Assembly (NCBI GenBank): GCA_029891345.1
Contig: CM057000.1
Span: 134,877,663-134,941,662 of the forward strand
Direction: 5' to 3'
From: Dryococelus australis
Taxonomy: Eukaryota; Arthropoda; Insecta; Phasmatodea; Phasmatidae
DNA: 64,000 nucleotides
Positions 34,613 to 47,520 of this stretch are shown here, one piece after another (the stretch's first letter is position 1; every line of letters starts with the position of its first letter). The translations under genes and the position numbers were made by a program. The notes beneath the pieces were generated by a model. It ran no database searches. It was given only the letters and a program-made list of their open reading frames with translations, and was not told the origin of the DNA.

Positions 34613-34850
34613 GTTCTGTAGTGGCAAGACTATTCGACCTCCACCAAGACAAACCAGATTCGATTCCCGGCGGGGTCGCGCTGCCGGACTTTCGAGCGTA
34701 GTGATCGTGTCGGACGATGCCGCTAGTCATTGGATTCTCTCGGGAATGTCCCGTTCCTCCGCCCTTGTATTATAGCACTGCTCCAGACTTACCTCGCTTC
34801 ATCGTCATTGGTTCTCAATACCTCGTTGTAGAGCTGTCCAAAATTCTACA
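34613..34850 (+). repeat. tRNA-derived SINE, main family, adjoining copy
   Basis: B-box region GATTCGATTCCCGGCGGGGT, body TCGTGTCGGACGATGCCGC and TCTCGGGAATGTCCCGTTCC, tail near 34,840. It abuts the reverse-oriented SINE of the other family. Confidence 0.75.
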
Positions 34851-35544
34851 CACATAGTCTGAACGTCTAATTTAAACACTTTATACTCAAAATTTGTTTG
34901 TCACGTAAACAAGTGTAGGAACCGGCCTGGTAAAAAATATTACTGTGTATAATCATTCCACAGAGTAAACTTAAATTTACTTTTATTTTTCATGACCAAA
35001 AATAGTTTTAATATTATTATTTAGATTATAAGTCAGATATTAATATATTATTTAGGCCTGAGTACATATTTAACTAAAGTGTGTTCCTTTATACGTGTGA
35101 GCATATTTACCTAACACTTAAGACAAATTAGTTCTCTAAAAATTGATATATAATTTATTATTCCCTGGAAAATGGTAAAGTACAAGCTTTGTGACATGGA
35201 TTAATTTAATAAACGGTCTGTTACATGGACTAAATTTAATGCGCCAGTAAATATCCACTCAAAGAACTGGTGTATTATTTGATATTTATCCAGTATCGGA
35301 ACATCCTTCTGAAATCAGTCTGTTGCCAGGACTTCAGGGTTTTTTTTTCCAAATAAGTTAGTAGCTCATAGCCTCTAAACATTAGAGCACATGTCGTGCT
35401 CTAAATCACTTCAATACAAGCAAACTATTCAGCTCTACGAATATTTCCACCAACACACGTGGTAACATATTTTTCAGATTAAACAGTTTCCGTGTAACGC
35501 AAGAGGTGAAAGTTGTAAGAATTTCAAGACAAGTTTTGACTCAC
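34851..35544. other. No gene recognised
   Basis: AT-rich, featureless; would be the downstream intron of the minus-strand exon at 35,545-35,713. Confidence 0.4.
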
Positions 35545-35713
35545 CTATCTTCACCAATCTTTTAATAGCAACTTCGATCCATCTTCAATCAAATCTCGGC
35601 ACCAACACGGAACTGGTCGGATTTCAACGCCGCCGCCTCCGTTCCTCATACTTCAATAACGATTATAACCGAAGATGATGTCAATTGCTTCTGGAGCCTT
35701 TGAGAGTACTTAC
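35545..35713 (-). other. Candidate exon with strong splice sites on both sides
   Basis: On the minus strand a CTGAC branch-like motif and a pyrimidine tract (CCCTTTTCCTCTGTGTTTGC) lead to AG at 35,715-35,714. The next bases are GTAAGTACTC. At the other end the segment finishes GAAGATAG followed by GTGAGTC. The 169-bp segment is GC-richer than its flanks and holds a 32-codon ORF (starting MRNGGGGVEIRP) ending just before the donor. It is either a leader/non-coding exon or a terminal coding fragment. Because the exon itself begins with GTAAGT it also has the form of a recursive splice site. Confidence 0.5.
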
Positions 35714-35879
35714 CTGCAAACACAGAGGAAAAGGGTGTCAGTGAAATACAAAATAAATTTACCATTTATTCGTTTTAAAGTATTCGTATATTATAATTTT
35801 AATTATTATGTTGGCATGCAACACAAAAAGAGCTACAAGTGAAGTAGGGAGACCTGAGAAACCTTAAAGACGATTGCTG

Positions 35880-36070
35880 TTCCAGCAGCCATGTTGTTTA
35901 CTTAAGCCAACGAGTCTCCGGTAAATCTCAGCTGTCAACCGCTGAGTATTCTTTAAGAGTGGGATGGACCCCCCCGAGGGAGCCCCGCGTCCAAGGTAAA
36001 GAAGCGAGGGAGCGATACGGGCGACACTAACACGCACGCCTAGTGCCTCAACGCTCCTACGCGCAATGCG
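35880..36070. other. GC-richer patch
   Basis: CpG-containing segment upstream (minus strand) of the candidate exon; no TATA box or ORF identified. Confidence 0.3.
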
Positions 36071-37321
36071 TGAATTATTTTCGTCGTAATGCTGTACTGC
36101 GCGAATTATATCTGTAACAGCGGGGGTTTTATTAATCGCGATGAAAGATCGCAGATTAAACTACGGCCGTATCTTTGTACTTTTCTCTTGCCGCTTAAGG
36201 AAACTGCAAAGGCAAGATTTAAAAATGCAATATTTGACCATTTTCATGATTTTTTTTCTCCAATAATACAATTAATATGACAAAAGTAAAACAAATAAGG
36301 GCTTAGATAATTTTTTTTTTTTAAATATCTTTTCTGACAAAAAGTCGTATTTGCGGAACATTTATTTAGCGAGATACACGTATTCGTGCAAACAACTATA
36401 TCACAAAGAATGGCGGGGGCCAATCCCACTCTAGCGCATGGTGTTACCTACTGCTTCAAAAATATTTTAAAATTGTAACATAGACATTGATACAGCAATT
36501 AGTACGGACTGGTCAAAGCACAAACCTTTCTACTGGAGAAAAACTTAAAAAATACATCATACAATGTAAGTATATTTAAAAAAAAAAAATCATATAATTT
36601 GGTAAACAAAAACTTGTTTATTATTGATGTTTCTAAACTAGAGTAATATTGGAACATTTTTAAAATTACAAATGCTCTAAGTGTTAGTTTAAACTGGCAT
36701 TTAGTCATGTAATTCACATATACGGAAATGTTATTCCCATGGCGAATATTGAAATCAAATAAATTTTCATAAAATGCATTATTGTATGGAGTAGCTGCGA
36801 AGTCATATACCATAACACAAATAAATAGTGTTCTAAATTAAATAGTGACAACACTGTCAGGAAGAGGTACCAACACCTATCACGTGCTATAATTAGAGCC
36901 ACGAGATAGACTCCAAACACGTGTTGTTTTCTCCTAATGCTGTGATTGGGCGACAGTTGTTTAGAAACGACGCGTTAACTGTGCGCCAGTAATAAGCATG
37001 GAGCAGTATTGTGAGTGAGTATTTAACCGTATGTACAGATGGTTCACTTGATCACAACAACCAATAAGCAAACGATACTATCTCGAGTGTATAGAGGGCT
37101 GTCGACCTTAGCTTGCTGTCAACTCAATCCGCGAATATGCTAGGTGCTCTAAATATAATCTAATCGTGATATCTTTACACTTTTTTAAATTACACCATTG
37201 AATAATAAAATCACTCTTTGTAAGACGTGTATGACTGTTTCCTGAATATGTAATCCATCACAAGCGTTTTACACTTCTGTAATTACGTAGTGTTTTTAAT
37301 TTTTGGTTAAATTGAACTATA
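36071..37321. other. No gene recognised
   Basis: AT-rich; small ORFs only. Confidence 0.4.
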
Positions 37322-37622
37322 AATGCGTATGGGGAGTGAACCCAGGGCGAGGCAACACCCTCCGAGAGACGGGCTTTCCAGCTCGGACCCGTAGGTGCCC
37401 GTCGTCCCTGAACATGAAATGTGACCCTGGGATGGAGCGGCACTGGAATGCAAGGTCGGGGGTAAACGGCAGTTCCCCGAGAAAACCCGCCGGCGAGCGG
37501 CATCATCCAGCACGATTCCCACATGCGAAAATCCGGGAGCGAACCCGCCGGGGATCGAACCCGCCGGGGATCGCCTAGATGGGAGGTGAGTGCGCTAGCC
37601 ACTGCGCCACCGCTGCCCCAAT
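37322..37622 (-). repeat. tRNA-derived SINE, main family, with well-preserved A and B boxes
   Basis: Minus strand: A box TGGCGCAGTGGCTAGCGCAC, B box GGTTCGATCCCC (with a short local duplication CCGGCGGGTTCG), body GTGGGAATCGTGCTGGATG and TTCTCGGGGAACTGCC. These are the two internal RNA polymerase III promoter elements expected for a tRNA-derived SINE. The 3' part differs from sister copies, so the element is chimeric or a subfamily. Confidence 0.85.
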
Positions 37623-37739
37623 TGAACTGTAAATAGCGGCGTCAGTTGGTGGCCATGGCGATGCGTACGGAGACAGAAACGGTCGGTGCAGCGAGAGCTA
37701 TTGTCTGTTTAAGTGGTTGGAGTCAAAAATGTGTAGCGA

Positions 37740-37802
37740 TCGAGTGAATACGTTTGTACGTCTCTTAACATCGACGTATTGAGAGCCGATGAGGGTGAGC
37801 TC
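37740..37802 (-). repeat. SINE tail fragment (main family)
   Basis: CTCTTAACATCGACGTATTG and AGAGCCGATGAGGGTGA match the 3' section of the family; the rest is missing. Confidence 0.6.
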
Positions 37803-39812
37803 GTTTTATGGTCATCCAGGATTGCGCAGGGCCTTTTTAGCCCATGTATGTTACATTATGTCCTTGCTGCTCCTAACACTGTAGCAAGGCTTGGTCTCGA
37901 CTGTACAGGTGGCGGGCAATAGAAGGCACGAGTATCCTACCACACATTATTAACGCTTCTCTTCTCTCAAAATCGTTTGCTTCACACAGCCAATCGCAGT
38001 CAAACCTATTAGTGCAATATTACTCATTATGGTATCTAATACCAACTTTCGTATCTCGTGGATAATTACTTCTGTTGACAGCCGATTCTACAACAATCAG
38101 TGTATAAAATAGGTGTATTAGATTTAAAAAGTTCAAATATATTTAGGATTACAATATTCGTTACAAAGGCGAGCGAGTTAGCTCAGTGTCAAGGGAAGGC
38201 AAAATTAAGACCCTGCTAAATTTCATGGGGAAGGTAATTTCACATTATTGTAGATTCATGGAAACAGTACGGAATAACACACGCACCTAACTAATGCTTC
38301 CTAAGTAACTAGATAAGACTTTTACATTGTAATATAGCCTAAGACTCTCCCATTTTACCAAAACCCAACTCTGAGTACACCAGACATAAGGGATGAGTTG
38401 ATTAATGGCTGCGCACTAAAAATAGAAGAGGGATGAGAAGTTATAGGACGGGGGAAGTATGTATTTTTGGGACCAGGGTAAGGCAGTACATCTTTTTACT
38501 AAGAGTAGTAAACGTGAGCAACGATGTTAGTTGAATATGCTTCCCTACTTGCCATGGCAATTATGGTTAGTTCAGGATGTGCGAAACTGACCGAAATTCA
38601 GCATACAATTTAGTCTGTAATTCATTTAAAACTAGGGAATAATGTGCCCTCTTCTTGCTTCTCCCTGCCACTCACTTAATGTGGGTAGTGCTCATCCTCT
38701 GCCATCCCCAGTGTCGACATCCATTATTCACTACGTCAGGAGGGAGATATTAGAATGTTCTGCTGTGGAATACTAGGCTATTAAACCATAAGAGGATTTA
38801 CAAATCACGTTGATTTTCTCCCATCCTGTTTAACTGGCGGAACGCAGACGTATTCAAACACCATGCTGAGAACTCTTCCCCTCCACACAATTTATTATTC
38901 CTTTTTTTTTCTTCTAATTACTTCCCGGGCTGATAGCATTCCGTTCGGCTACGGCAAGGCATTGCTAAACAACTGCACTGTGGGAAGCTCAACTCCACCT
39001 GGTTAAGTGTACGATGGAAGGGGCGGGCGGACAAAGGAACTCAGGAAATGTGTCAGTTTGAGGAAGGATTTGGAGAAGCGGTTGCCTGTCCACTTCGCCC
39101 CGCATTCCATTTGCCCCATCGCTTTTCTAATACCTCCTCTCCCCCCTCCCCTCCAAACGGGCCAATGGACAACCACCAGGCGCTAATCAATTTATGTGAA
39201 TAAACACCAGAGCCTTATCGATTCGTGGTCGCCCTTTGTACATCAGGCGTGCCAAAACCTCCCCGACCCCCCCCCCCCCGAACCATTCCACTTTCGCAAT
39301 CCGTCCCGCAATGCGAAGTGCCGATAAACCACGGTGCACAACAACGGGCGAGGATGTTTCCAAAACAATGAACCAGCGAAACAGTACGTACTCGCTTGTC
39401 GATAAGTGGCTCGAACAGAGGCTGTCAAAAAATTCAAACTCGCACAACTGCGACGATTCGGAGTTTTTTTTTTTTATAAACGATTACAACCACTCAGGTG
39501 GAAAAGGTTTCATTGTTTAGAAATGTGTATGTGAGCACGCGTTACAATTTTTAACACCTTTTTTCCCCCCAAACTTCTCCGACTGCGAACAATCAATCTT
39601 CAAATGGATGTGTTATCGTTCAATGCTGCTTCTAGGGCCGTAAAAAATAATAAATTAAACATTTTGAAACAGTACTTGTACTACGACTAAAGCGAATCAC
39701 TACTTTTTTTTCATGTTTAATGTGACTGGAGGAATGATTAAATAAAGCCATACAATTCGGTTAGGAATAAAAATGTAGCTCATTAAAACCAATATGTTTT
39801 TTTACTATTATG

Positions 39813-39857
<45 letters not shown>

Positions 39858-42800
39858 TTAAATTCATAGCTTTTTAAATTGTGTTTGATAGTTAACACAT
39901 CGTTTCTAAACTTTATTCCTGATGACATTTACATCTCAAATACGTGTTATTCACTACTAACATTTATCTTGATATACAAGATATCAACGTTATTTTTTAA
40001 TGTAATACACTAAAACGCCAAATATGAGTAAAAATAACATCGATTAAACGGCAAAATGGGTTCTCAATAATTTAAAATAAAAGTACAGAGAACACAAATA
40101 ATATTAAATTAATTCAATCACATTTTCTATGAGAACAAATAAAATGTAAATCCGATGAAAAATGCATAACAACTAACAGTAAAAGTGCGGAATAAGAGTC
40201 TCCCGCAATTTATAGGAATGTGTAGTCTATTCACAGCTTCGTTACACTTTAAGAATTAAACAATTGAAAGATTACCTCATGTATGACGTGTTTGGTTGTG
40301 TCCTAAATATGTTATGCATCACAAGAGTTTTATACTTTTATCAATATAAAAGTAACTTATTTTTAGTTAAATGGAAGTTTACTAATAATTTATTTATAAA
40401 TTTAAATTTTTCATTTATAATTTATATGAATGAAAAAAGAGAGAACAGGTGCGTGGTTATTGCCTATAGTACGAAATAGTTCTTCTGCAAAATATATTTA
40501 AAAACTGAGCATGAACAAATACGGGATGCTGTCCCGTTAGTGAAATTTTCGGTTAAACTTTGTTTGCATGATGTGGAGGATAACCTCAAAGTATACCTTT
40601 AGCAGGACGTTAGAAAGGTGCGAAGTTACCGGGAATGGAATATTTATACTACAAAATGACTAATGATATGAATCTAATACAACAATGCCAACTTCATGTG
40701 ATTTCCAAATTATGTATATACATATGCAAACTAATAATATTTTCTTGGAAATTTTGTCAGTTTATCTGAGAACTTGCTTCGCCTTGACCTTTATTCATTA
40801 AATACAACTTGTGTCAGTAACAAATTAGTTTCTTGACTAGGTCCAGGACGAAATAATTAAATAGGTGGTAGACTGCCTTACATTTTGAAGAACTATGGCT
40901 GACATTACGAAGTTTGAAAGGATTGCATCTTTTCCTTGGCAGTTAATCACGCTTCTTGTGAGTCGCAACGGGGTTTTCACCGTAACAAAGTGGAAATGCA
41001 GCTATTTAAATCTCAAACCGAGCGTTCGCTAGCTATTCCTGGATTTTCTAATGCAACTGTTCATTTTTCTATGTGTTTAAAGTTATTCCAACTGGTACTT
41101 TATTAAAAGGCATATTTAAGGTTTTCATAGTGTGTGAAGCTGCTGATGATTTTTACATCACTCCTGTGCTTTAATCAATTAAAAACTTTGTCCATACATA
41201 CTTGCAATAATTATAATTCAATCAGTAGCTGAAAACTAGTGCCATAATAACGTAATTTTAGTTTTACTAATGAATGGAAATCCTTAACACTTATAAAAAG
41301 TAGGAAAGTGGCTTCTAATGAAGAACTGCTCCTGACTGCACAACACGCAGGACTCATTAGAAAATCGTAAACAAACTACCAAAATGGTCAGAAAAGTAAG
41401 TTTTAAGTCTCTTATGAAAGAAAAACACACATATTAAGGAACACTGTAAATATTTTTCTTAAATTAATTAAAATTCTATAATTTTAATAATATCCGTTAA
41501 TAAGATTATTTAAGCATATTCTCCCTCGTGATGCTTCAGTAGGCACATTTTTGCAATAAATTCTCCATCAATACAGACGACCGCAATAATTATTTTTATT
41601 GTATGTAATGAAAATATATATTTTTAAATTTTAGTTTTATGTACGTATCCATTTCGGCAGCAAAATTTATTATTTTTATAAATGGTATTAATGTACATAC
41701 ATGTACTGAGTTAGCTTAAGTTTTTTTATATTAGTACCAATACTTTTATACATATAAACATTGTAATTGTTATGATTTCTGTGCTTGAATGATTTCCCAA
41801 AACGTGTTTTCTAAAGCATCCAAAATGAAAATACGGTTAAATTTTAATTAAAATATATTCAAAGTTACTCTTTTATAGATATACAAATACATACAACCAA
41901 TATATTTCACAGTGTTACAAAATATACACATTAGTCTTTCATATGATATAAATCGTACATTCCTGACATTTTGGTAGTATAGTAGTTCTTTTGCGTGTCC
42001 CGCTTGTACTGCGGGTGCTCCATTGGGAGCAAAATATTTTCTTAAGTTTATTCTTGATTGTGTATAGTATCAGAATTCTCACAAATTGGCAGAAAAACAA
42101 AGTTTTCAACACCACATTGAACATGGATATATTCCTGGAGGAGGACTTTATTGATGTAGATGAAATTTTCTTTTCATATTTAGCGCGAAGGCCTAAATTG
42201 TGACCATGTTTGGTCGTAGTTTTGTCATCCACAACGACGACCTATTCAGTCATAGCGGAAGCAACACCTTGCAAGAAAATAATAAAACGGTAATGAAATT
42301 CTTAACCACAGACAGAATTGTTACTAAAAATAGACTAATATAGTAACTAAGATTTTTTACCATTGTACCTATTAAATATATCTACGTTTCACCAATACAA
42401 TTTTTCCATTTTCCATATAATTTCCCTTTACGGGATTCCATACATTGTAATGCTTTCAATAAACATATTGTAGGCCCAACATAATAAACATAAAAATACA
42501 AAAAATGGTTTGGTTTACAACAGGTAATGTAATGGCATCACCAAAGATAATTGAGTACATTTAAAATTTTCAATTTTTCTTATCCATTGTGGCCCTGCGA
42601 GATCACCGTGTGGATTTGCAAATATACATATAACATCGAATGCTTGGATTCAGAAGGGGTAGCTTGTAAATAGGTTTAGGAGTTACACGAAATAACTGTA
42701 TTAGCAATGACAATTTCATATAATTATTTTATGAGGCTACTACAAGAAAACCCGGCACCAAAACAGACATATGATGATTTCGTTTTTTGTTATCTCTTTA

Positions 42801-43444
42801 TGTTTGAAACTAATTACCCAGGTGTATCATATGCGATTGTAAAACCTTTGCGAAGACCTGTAAATGTAATGAGTGTTGGATTATTATAGTACTTGGTAAG
42901 TGTACTTGACGATGAAAATTAGCAATTTGCACGACTAGGTTCAGATTCATGAATTATAATAGCAGAGTAGGAATAAGTTGGAACCAATATCAGAAGTGAT
43001 CAGATATTAACAGAATTTTGAAGGAAGTTGACTTGTGAACCCCACTTTGCCGAAAATAGCAAACAAAACCAAATTTAGATCAAGTTACAGGTTTTACAGA
43101 GACGACCTCTTGTGTTCAATACATGTTGTAGAATTTAACCATTGAGACAAGTACGCTTATAAATGCGAGTAAAGCTTGTCTCTCCGTCCCCGACCTATTA
43201 TCTACGCAACTCCATTTTCGCCTGTCAGCCATGGAAATGTATTGATGGGAAGACGTGTGTTGAAATGAACTACAGAAATTAAAAAAAAAAAAAAAACTTT
43301 TAACACCCATAAACACTTACGTTTGTATTGAATAAAGCCCACGTTGTTGGATTTACGACTTGTAGTAGCGTAAATACCGCACAAATTAATGTTTCTTGGT
43401 TGGACTGGCACCGGTAGCGTCACAGCCCCCGAGCATTAGCTAGT
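37803..43444. other. Long stretch with no gene recognised
   Basis: Contains a (TA)n(CA)n microsatellite at about 39,817-39,857, a C run at 39,267-39,279 within a GC-richer patch (38,930-39,450), and AT-rich DNA elsewhere. No ORF is bracketed by splice signals. Confidence 0.4.
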
Positions 43445-43575
43445 ATAGGCCGTTCACGATAAAGTGAGTACTTTTGAAAGCCCTGCTAATGTTCTACTTT
43501 ACTGCCCATTATGTATCCTTCCGCTACAGTAAACAAACATTGCCATGTGATTGCCACATGTTAATAAACTCAATG
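43445..43575 (+). mobile_element. Left half of a GGCCGTTCACG MITE
   Basis: TAGGCCGTTCACGATAAAGT followed by GAAAGCCCTGCT and the usual left interior, then similarity ends. The matching right half with the same GGCC variant is at about 47,140-47,292. Confidence 0.75.
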
Positions 43576-45769
43576 TTCACATTTCAGGACTGCTAAATGT
43601 AACATGTAAATATTATATATAAATCATGTAACATATATGATGTATATAACACACAATATATGTATATATATGTATATAAGTATGCATTTTATGTATGCAT
43701 ATATGTGTGTATATATTGTAAAATATGCAATATATATAAAATATGAAACATATAATCGTTTGGGTCATGTCAAATCTCCAATAGACAAAAACTTTACAGA
43801 ACAAACAATTGAAAAATGAACGCCCTAGCGATGAAGTCATTGAAACCGTGAAATAGCAAACACTAAATTTGGGCGGTGAAGAAGGACCAATACGACACAT
43901 TAAAAAAGGACACACATTAGTTAATACGAAAAATAATTTGGAAGGGCAGCGAAATTCAGATTTTGAAATAGACTAGCACTGTACACCCAAAGTACAACAC
44001 CACTTGTCACACAAATCACCAAACATTTAAAAATTGCACCGAAAACTTAACGTTTCCCACGACTCACCGTTTTCTGTGTGGTCCATCGCTCTGTAGCGTG
44101 ACTAGTAAAATATCAGCTAGAAAACATGGTAGCTGTATTTGGCCTCAGCTGACCGAAGTGAAGTGCAACTAAGCCATCAGGAAAAAATATACATCCTGCA
44201 GACATAAGGTAGCGGCGTAACGTGGCAGACGTTTGAAGTGTATAAAGTAGACCGAGCGAGGGCGTGCAAGGCCTTAAATAAACAACCACGACAAATAAAA
44301 AAATTACGATGCACGAAGATGAAAGGAGAAGACAGGGAAGCAGAACAGCACGGTAAGCCGAGGGGATCTGAGCCGAGCAAAGAGTACACCACTGCACAGA
44401 AACAGATGGTGTTAATTAACTTAACGGAACGGTGCTAACATGGCAGTACATAAAAAAATGTAATATATAAAAAAGTCAAATATATTTAAAATATGTGAAT
44501 GTATATATAAATTTTAAGGATAGTTTTATATGCCCTTTATAAATGGAAATAAATATATTTCAACATGGGCCAATTACGTATATATAAAATAAAAATTAAT
44601 TTACACAAAAAATATAAACATATCAACAAATGCATTTGTATATACATACATTTTTTGACACCGTTACTCTGTGTTTGTACCCTTCTTAGACCCTCCAAAA
44701 AAGAACTGGACATTTATACTGTAAATTGAAGTAGTAACAGAAGTGTATACCAGGCTTGTAACTGGCGCCACCATCATTTGTACAAAATAATTCTAAAAAT
44801 AAAGTGTTTTATTTATAGATAAGTGAAATGTCGATCTGGTGAGGGCCACATTTCCGGTGTCTCTTGTGGCCCATTTGGGTGTGACATTTCCTATTTGTCA
44901 AACAAACACAGACCTCGAGAAACAAATTTTACAGGTAAAGTGCATGGACTCTCATCATTGTTGTGGTTATTTCATTGCAATGACAGTAGCAAAACTGAGA
45001 ACTTAAATGAGAAAAGTATTAAAAGAAAATTATTATACTTAACAAAAATTGGTTGATGCGCGCACACATAAAGCTGAAAGAAATGTGTCTTATTGTTAAT
45101 GTAAAACCAATACATATCCACAAATGACAGCAAAATTATAATGTAAAGGACAAATTATAAAAGTAATATTTACAGGCAGTGTTCGATTTTAATCCCTGTC
45201 CGCCTGCCCGAGACAGATAGAAATCAGCACGGACAGGTGAATGTAATTCGCAAGCAAACAGGAGCTCCGGGAGTCTGGGCTCTTGACTATGCCATCTAAT
45301 TTACAGTTACATTAAATTTCAATAACTGCATTATTTTTCTGACAAAGTGGCAGATATAACAAACAATTATGCCTACTCAAGAACGCATACTATCTTCGTT
45401 GATATTTCTCAAAAGGTAGCAAGTTTTCTTGTCGAACATCCATTTCGAAATTTTAAACATGGAATTATTCCATAACTGTTCACAATTAATAGTAAATACT
45501 TTATAATTCTTATTACGCCAAGCATTACCAAATAAAACAATTACACTTGCATCAAGAAAGAATGTCGGGAACAAGCACAGCTATAGGTCTATAAATAAAT
45601 TATAAATAAAAATTAAATTAATTAACTAACAAAACCAGCTTCAAGATTTTATAGTTTATAGGATGTTGGAACACCTTTGGTGTATCATAAAACTGTGGCG
45701 TTTATGTTTATGTTAACAATAGTAAAACTTACCACTCTAACTCGGGATGAATAACTACATGAACACAAG
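43576..45769. other. No gene recognised; AT-rich with TATATG-rich simple sequence
   Basis: A TATATG/CATATA simple-sequence zone spans about 43,610-43,740 and again 44,450-44,640. A slightly GC-richer patch at 44,100-44,440 has no clear exon. Confidence 0.4.
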
Positions 45770-46345
45770 TTTGAGGTTAGGCCTACATTATAAAATAACA
45801 CAGAAAAATAAAAAGGTGAAAAATTAACGTATAATTATTGACGGCAAAATTTGCACTTGTTATCAAGGCAGATTTAAGAAAGGTTACATGGCTAGGCCTA
45901 AATAGATACGTACAGACGTATTTGAGGTTAGGCCTACATTACTAAACAACACAGTGATATACAAACGTGTAAAATTAACGCATAATTAATGCCGGAAAAT
46001 TTGCACTTGTTTTAAAGGCAGATATAAGAAAGGTTACATAGCTGCTCATAAGTAGATACGTACAGATGCATTTGAGGTTAGGCCTACATGACAAAACAAC
46101 ACAGTGATATACAAACGTGTCAAATTAACGTATAATTATTGACGGCCAAATTTGTACTTGTTATCAAGGCAGATTTAAGAAAGGTTACATGGCTCGGTGT
46201 TAATAGATACGTACAGCTGTTTTGAGGTTAGACCTACATTACAAAACAACACAGTGATACAAAAACGTGTGAAATTAACATATAATTATTGACGGCAAAA
46301 TTTTCACTTACTATCAAGACAGATTTAAAAGAAATGCTAAACAGA
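45770..46345. repeat. Tandem array of a 150-bp unit, four copies
   Basis: Units start with TTTGAGGTTAGGCCTACAT or variants at 45,770, 45,921, 46,071 and 46,221 (periods 151, 150, 150). Shared internal phrases are CAACACAGTGATATACAAAC, ATAATTATTGACGGC and CAAGGCAGATTTAAGAAAGG. Copies differ by point changes; no ORF is conserved between them. Confidence 0.9.
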
Positions 46346-47139
46346 TGGGTGTAGGTACATAGGTACGCATAACTTTTTATGTTATTTGTCGAACTTAGGA
46401 TATAACTTGTACTTCGCAAACTCACATGAATATATTAATGTCGCATTTCTGCTGACGTTCATTTACTTTCATTATTGTTATTTAACTTTCCGTTTATAAT
46501 ATCATGTTTCCAACTGTCGATTCATACTTGTTCTTTTTCAACGATTTACTTCAACAACGTACTGAGGATAAGCGGGGAAAACACGTCGTAAAATCTGTTC
46601 GGGGAAACACGTCGTAAAAACACGTTTACACTTACCTCCGGACAGTTGCAGTTGAAATTTTCATTATTTCTGCAATTCATTCGATGACCTTGCACGGCTT
46701 CATCTCTCCTCGACGAATTAAATAATAAATACTTTCGGCGAGATTTATAATGTCTTCCTGACGCTGACTATTCGTACGTAGTTTGTTGGAACTCATGACT
46801 TTACACAAAATCACTGCAACACAATTAAGCACTATACGACCTACAATAGAACAATGATGATTGCAGATAAGCTGAAAAATAAATGAGAAATATTAGAACA
46901 CAACTTCCAGCTTCCAAATTTGTTGTTTGCCTCGCAACCACTCCACACAAGCAAAGCAACAAGCATGGAGGAACCACAATAACGGGCCGTTGGTTTTGAC
47001 AGTTGCACCGATCACGTGACACAATATAATTATGAGTTACAGTAAATACATTGTCTTTACGCAAAATAATTACTTTAAACTGTACAAAATAAATTTCAAA
47101 CAACTTAAGTAGCCATAAATTTAAACATTACACTTGCAA
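46346..47139. other. No gene recognised; isolated splice-donor-like site
   Basis: The minus strand has CCGGAG followed by GTAAGTG at about 46,637 after a moderately GC-rich segment; it lacks other support. Confidence 0.3.
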
Positions 47140-47292
47140 TACAGCGTTATTTCTTAGAACTACTTTTCAAATTTCATTGCCAACTGAACAGGGTGTGTTC
47201 ATCCCTAGCCTGTGCGGTGACACACATGGTTATACATACGCAGTTGCGGGCAGTGTTGATTTCTAGATTGCTCACTTTAACGTGAACGGCCT
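47140..47292 (+). mobile_element. Right half of a GGCCGTTCACG MITE
   Basis: TTCTTAGAACTACTTTTC and CATTGCCAACTGAACAGG are right-half landmarks; the end is CACTTTAACGTGAACGGCC. Same orientation and same end variant as the left half at 43,445. Confidence 0.7.
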
Positions 47293-47520
47293 TCACACTG
47301 GCGAGCGCTGTTCACCGGGGCTGGAGTTGACGCCGGCCGCCGCTAGAGCTCTGCAATGTTCTGTCTTCGTAACGCACCGGAAGGACGGGCCTGGCCCGCG
47401 CAATTATGAATGGCTAATTTCAAATGTACCGGAGATGACGTCACAGATAACGCACTGGGCTGTCTTTCAATATTTGTCAGTTATAGGAACCCCGCCAGGG
47501 CGTAATTGAGAAACTGATTT
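47293..47520. other. GC-rich patch with a CRE-like TGACGTCA
   Basis: CpG-rich 230-bp segment containing the palindrome TGACGTCA at about 47,438. A 75-codon ORF covers it but shows no family motif. It could be a promoter fragment. Confidence 0.35.

Noticed and set aside
37303-37602. tRNA gene suggested by A and B boxes
   Set aside because: Box spacing and missing acceptor stem show a SINE head, not a tRNA that could fold.
45770-46345. CRISPR-like regular repeat
   Set aside because: Whole 150-bp units are repeated without unique spacers; it is a tandem array in eukaryotic DNA.
46600-46790. GTAAGTG donor on the minus strand
   Set aside because: One splice-like site without an acceptor, ORF or composition change is not enough to call an exon.
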